This document shows, piece after piece, positions 15,151 to 17,823 of a stretch of 17,823 nt of DNA. The notes under the pieces are model-generated. The model was not told where the DNA came from. It did not search any database and saw only the letters and a list, made by a program, of their open reading frames with translations. Both the position numbers and the translations under genes were made by a program. This stretch comes from Gammaproteobacteria bacterium (GTDB lineage: Bacteria > Pseudomonadota > Gammaproteobacteria > Magnimaribacterales > Magnimaribacteraceae), in assembly GCA_002730855.1 (NCBI GenBank), contig PCBA01000018.1, positions 1 to 17,823 on the forward strand, written 5' to 3'. The first letter of the stretch is position 1, and each line of letters begins with the position of its first letter.

Positions 15151-16437
15151 TCATAACACCTTATCGATATAAGAACCCAAGCCTTTTCTTATAATGTCTA
15201 TAGCCCCTCTATTCTCTATAAAGATATTCTTTGAAGCTTGGCCGGTTTTTTGTAAATTATTTTCATCATTTATTAAATCTATAAAATAATCAGCTAATTC
15301 GTTCTTGTTATTAATAATCTTTAGCCCTGAAACATTTTTTAGTTGATCTGATATTTCTACAAAATTCCTTACACTGGGTCCAGAGCATAGCGGTAATCCT
15401 TGAGCGGCCGGTTCAAGAAGATTCTGACCTCCATGATCAATTAAACTTCCGCCTACAAAAGCTACATCCGATACAGAATAAAAGAAGTTCAATTCCCCCA
15501 TCGTATCTCCTAGTAGGACTTGAACATCTCTAGTGACATCTTCTTTCTTTGATCTAGAAGATGAGTTAAAACCTTGATCATTTATTAAAGATTTAACTTT
15601 TATAAATCTTTCAAGATGCCTTGGGACAACTATAAGCAAAGCATCATTTATTGTTTCTAAGATTAATTTAAATGCCTCTAAAACTATGACCTCCTCACCT
15701 TCATGAGTGCTAGCTGCAATAAGCGTTGGCCTCCTCTTGCCTTCTATAGACCATGAATCTCTTATAGAACCCGAAATGCTTTCTAACTCTTCAGGTATAT
15801 CTTGATCAAATTTAAGATTCCCGCACAGTTTTATCTCTTTATCAGCAACAATCTCGTTAAATCGACACGCATCAGACTCATACTGGGCCAAAATAAGATC
15901 TAAAGAATCAATAGCAGGTTGAATTAAAGAACTAAATCGTAGGTATTTTGATTTAGATTTCTCAGAGAGCCTTGCGTTGACTAAGGCGGTAATAATTCCT
16001 TTCTCCTTGCAACAATGGATAATATTCGGCCATATCTCAGTTTCCAATAGAATCAATGCTTTTGGTTTCCAAACCTCTATAAATAGATTAATACAAAACG
16101 GAATATCAATAGGGACGTACTGATGCTTTACTTTGTTTCCTAGCTTTGAAAGAAGAATGTCTGAACCAGTGGGCGTTGAGGTTGTGACTAAAAATTCTGA
16201 GCCAGGGTATTCCTCCATTAATGCTCTTAGAAGTGGAATAGAGGCATTTACTTCTCCTACTGAAACAGCGTGCACCCAAACAATTGACTTGTCTTTAGTA
16301 GGTCTAACATTGGCTTTGCCTAAACGTTCTCCCCACCTTCGTAGATATTTCTTATTGCCTATTCCGCGCCAAGCTAGCCTAATAAAATAAGCGGGGATAA
16401 GGGCTATGAATAAGGCCGTATAAATAATTCTCGGCAT
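15151..16437 (-). CDS. waaA: WaaA (KdtA), Kdo transferase
   Basis: WaaA transfers Kdo from CMP-Kdo to lipid IVA at the inner face of the inner membrane. The 428-aa protein has an N-terminal membrane anchor (about residues 3-20) and then two glycosyltransferase halves. The motif HAVSVGEVNAS at 56-66 includes the presumed catalytic Glu62. STPTGSD (87-93), LETEIWPN (131-138), NARLSEKS (154-161), ASTHEGEE (242-249), DTMGEL (311-316) and GGSLIDHGGQNLLEPA (329-344) are all as expected. The last 17 coding codons before the final Leu and stop are duplicated as a 52-bp perfect repeat downstream. It is divergent from hldD across 46 bp. Confidence 0.96.
   Translation of the reverse strand: MPRIIYTALFIALIPAYFIRLAWRGIGNKKYLRRWGERLGKANVRPTKDKSIVWVHAVSVGEVNASIPLLRALMEEYPGSEFLVTTSTPTGSDILLSKLGNKVKHQYVPIDIPFCINLFIEVWKPKALILLETEIWPNIIHCCKEKGIITALVNARLSEKSKSKYLRFSSLIQPAIDSLDLILAQYESDACRFNEIVADKEIKLCGNLKFDQDIPEELESISGSIRDSWSIEGKRRPTLIAASTHEGEEVIVLEAFKLILETINDALLIVVPRHLERFIKVKSLINDQGFNSSSRSKKEDVTRDVQVLLGDTMGELNFFYSVSDVAFVGGSLIDHGGQNLLEPAAQGLPLCSGPSVRNFVEISDQLKNVSGLKIINNKNELADYFIDLINDENNLQKTGQASKNIFIENRGAIDIIRKGLGSYIDKVL
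15157..15208. repeat. 52-bp direct repeat, inner copy (within waaA)
   Basis: This copy is identical to 14664-14715. Here it forms the genuine 3' end of waaA, and the gene continues downstream with TTA TGA (Leu and stop), a different codon pair from the CTA TAG that follows the outer copy. The first mismatch on either side falls immediately outside the 52 bp. Confidence 0.95.
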
Positions 16438-16483
16438 CTGCGTATGCTAACATAGCTACAAATAATAAATTAAATCTCTAAAA
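16438..16483. promoter_or_regulatory. Divergent intergenic region between waaA and hldD
   Basis: These 46 bp, almost all A and T, separate two divergent start codons, so promoters for both directions must lie here or extend into the coding ends. Weak -10-like hexamers are visible (for example TATGCT at 16443-16448 on the plus strand), but no convincing -35 partner. The region is reported by position rather than by a clear motif. Confidence 0.35.
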
Positions 16484-17446
16484 ATGATTGTAGTCACTGG
16501 CAGTAACGGCTTTATAGGCTCAAATCTTATAAGAAATCTTAATTCTTTAGGTATTTCTGATATTTTAGCTGTAGACAATCACGACAATGAAGTTCTCGAA
16601 GAGAACATAAAAAATTGTCAAATCAAAGAATATCTAGGTATTGAAGAATTTTTGGTATTAATCAAGAAAAGGGAAATTAACTCCTCTGATATTAAAGCAA
16701 TTTTCCACCAAGGCGCCTGCTCAGATACCATGGAATGGGATGCAGAGTTCCTTTTTCAAAATAACCTACTTTATTCAAAAGAATTATTGGAATTCTGCGT
16801 AGAAGGTTCCACTCCACTTATATACGCTTCTTCTGCATCTGTTTACGGCTCTGGAAATAAATTCAAAGAAGAGTTGGAAAATGAATCTCCAATTAATCTT
16901 TATGCTTACTCTAAATACTTATTCGATCAAATTGTAAGAAAGCATTTAGGGAGCAATGAGTCTCAGATAGTAGGATTACGATATTTTAATGTTTATGGCC
17001 CGAATGAAGCCCACAAAGAAAGCATGGCCAGTGTTGCTTACCACCTACACCAGCAACTTAAAACAACCGACCAAGTTAACTTATTCACAGGTTCAGATGG
17101 ATTTGGTGACGGAGAACAAAGAAGGGATTTTATACATGTAGATGATGTGGTAAATGTTAATTTATGGTTTATGAATAACCCCAGTGTATCGGGGATTTTC
17201 AATGTGGGAACAGGCAAGAGCCAAACCTTCAACGAAGTTGCAAACGCAGTAATAGAATGGAATCAGAAGGGTCATATAAATTACATTGATTTCCCTGAGA
17301 ATTTAAAAGGTGCTTATCAAAGTTTTACCGAAGCTGATATTGGCACATTAAGAAAGGCTGGATACACTCAAGAATTCCTAGATGTGGATAGTGGTGTAAA
17401 AAAATACTTAGACGTTTTATCGGGTTGGCCAAAAAATGAATACTGA
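16484..17446 (+). CDS. hldD: HldD, ADP-glycero-manno-heptose 6-epimerase
   Basis: HldD epimerises ADP-D-glycero-D-manno-heptose to the L,D form used in the inner core of lipopolysaccharide. The 320-aa protein is an extended short-chain dehydrogenase/epimerase. The NADP-binding loop TGSNGFIG is at 5-12, YASSASVYG at 114-122, YAYSK at 140-144, RYFNVYGPNEAHKESMASV at 166-184, and RRDFIHVDDVV at 213-223. Tyr140 and Lys178 coincide with the two catalytic residues described for the E. coli enzyme. Its end overlaps the start of the lpxL-like gene by 11 bp, so the two are translationally coupled. Confidence 0.96.
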   Translation: MIVVTGSNGFIGSNLIRNLNSLGISDILAVDNHDNEVLEENIKNCQIKEYLGIEEFLVLIKKREINSSDIKAIFHQGACSDTMEWDAEFLFQNNLLYSKELLEFCVEGSTPLIYASSASVYGSGNKFKEELENESPINLYAYSKYLFDQIVRKHLGSNESQIVGLRYFNVYGPNEAHKESMASVAYHLHQQLKTTDQVNLFTGSDGFGDGEQRRDFIHVDDVVNVNLWFMNNPSVSGIFNVGTGKSQTFNEVANAVIEWNQKGHINYIDFPENLKGAYQSFTEADIGTLRKAGYTQEFLDVDSGVKKYLDVLSGWPKNEY

Positions 17447-17823
17447 TAAATCGACACCTCACAACCAAAACCCTAACTTCAAGTTGTTGCTCTTGCATCC
17501 AAAATACTTACCAACATGGTTGGGAATGGGATTTATGTATTTATGCAAGTTCCTTCCCTATAAAGTAATAATATTTTTGGGTACATTATTGGGATATTTG
17601 TTACATGCTGTCAGCCCTCACAGAAAACAGATTGCAAAAGCAAACATTCAACTTTGCTTTCCAGATAAGAATGAAGAAGAAATTCATGATTTGGTTAAAG
17701 GCCACTTTAAGAATATGGGTATTGGTGTTTTTGAGATAGCAATTGCTTGGTGGTCTTCTAAAAGAACCATTAATAACTTAAAACTAAGCTCAAAAAACGT
17801 AAATATTTTTAAAGAATTGGATG
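17436..17823 (+). CDS. LpxL/HtrB-type lipid A late acyltransferase (3' end missing)
   Basis: This frame starts with ATG at 17436, inside the last codons of hldD, and runs off the window end after 129 codons. The visible N-terminus has the family layout: LLLHPKYLPTWLGMGFMYL, a hydrophobic segment FLPYKVIIFLGTLLGYLL, then SPHRKQIAKANIQLCFPD and GHFKNMGIGVFEIAIAWW. The last stretch closely fits LpxL-group enzymes, which add a secondary acyl chain to Kdo2-lipid IVA. The catalytic HX4D motif would lie beyond the window. Whether it is LpxL, LpxP or LpxM cannot be decided, although the HP..LPTWLG opening favours LpxL/LpxP. Confidence 0.88.
   Translation, partial: MNTDKSTPHNQNPNFKLLLLHPKYLPTWLGMGFMYLCKFLPYKVIIFLGTLLGYLLHAVSPHRKQIAKANIQLCFPDKNEEEIHDLVKGHFKNMGIGVFEIAIAWWSSKRTINNLKLSSKNVNIFKELD

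Noticed and set aside
14716..15156. Integron gene cassette with an attC site
   Set aside because: A single-gene insert with dyads suggested it, but no RYYYAAC/GTTRRRY pair in attC order was found, and the flanks are copies of waaA coding sequence.
1..17823. CRISPR array, tRNA or rRNA genes, insertion-sequence transposase
   Set aside because: No regularly spaced repeats, no cloverleaf-like sequence and no transposase or integrase reading frame were seen.

Overview
The window looks like chromosomal DNA of a low-G+C, compact gammaproteobacterium, probably a streamlined marine lineage of the SAR86 type. That placement is an inference from three things: the AT-rich base composition, the very tight gene packing, and gammaproteobacterial gene orders (rib-nusB, miaA-hflX-hflK-hflC-hisZ-purA, glnK-amtB, waaA/hldD/lpxL). 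There is no rRNA or other definitive marker.

Layout. Positions 2-2756 (+) hold the end of a riboflavin operon: ribD (5' end cut off), a ribB gene fused to a degenerate RibA-like domain (RibBX type), ribH and nusB. Positions 2737-11844 (-) hold one dense eight-gene operon that reads miaA, hflX, hflK, hflC, hisZ, purA, a small exported protein, and a membrane-anchored DUF3604/PHP-like protein. Its last gene overlaps nusB tail to tail. Positions 11878-13662 (-) hold a nitrogen unit: glnK and amtB behind a clear sigma-54 type promoter and closed by an intrinsic terminator. Positions 13771-14626 (-) hold an unfamiliar lipoprotein built of two similar halves, followed by a strong hairpin. Positions 14664-15208 hold a 52-bp perfect direct repeat. 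The inner copy is the 3' end of waaA, and the two copies bracket a 2TM-domain gene and a GC-rich noncoding segment. Positions 15151-16437 (-) are waaA. Positions 16484-17823 (+) are hldD and the start of an lpxL-type acyltransferase, so this end of the window is devoted to lipopolysaccharide.

How the genes work together. The rib genes make the dihydroxybutanone phosphate and lumazine precursors of riboflavin. No riboflavin synthase and no functional GTP cyclohydrolase II is visible, so those would have to be encoded elsewhere. The hfl block combines tRNA modification (MiaA), ribosome rescue or GTPase function (HflX), control of membrane proteolysis (HflKC), histidine regulation (HisZ) and AMP synthesis (PurA). 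GlnK and AmtB form the ammonium uptake and sensing pair. WaaA, HldD and LpxL supply Kdo transfer, heptose precursor and lipid A acylation.

The most unusual locus is the direct-repeat-bounded 2TM cassette at the end of waaA. Both repeat copies encode the same WaaA C-terminus followed by a stop, so excision would leave WaaA unchanged. Other notable points are the absence of hfq between miaA and hflX, the absence of ribE between ribD and ribB, and the internally duplicated lipoprotein.
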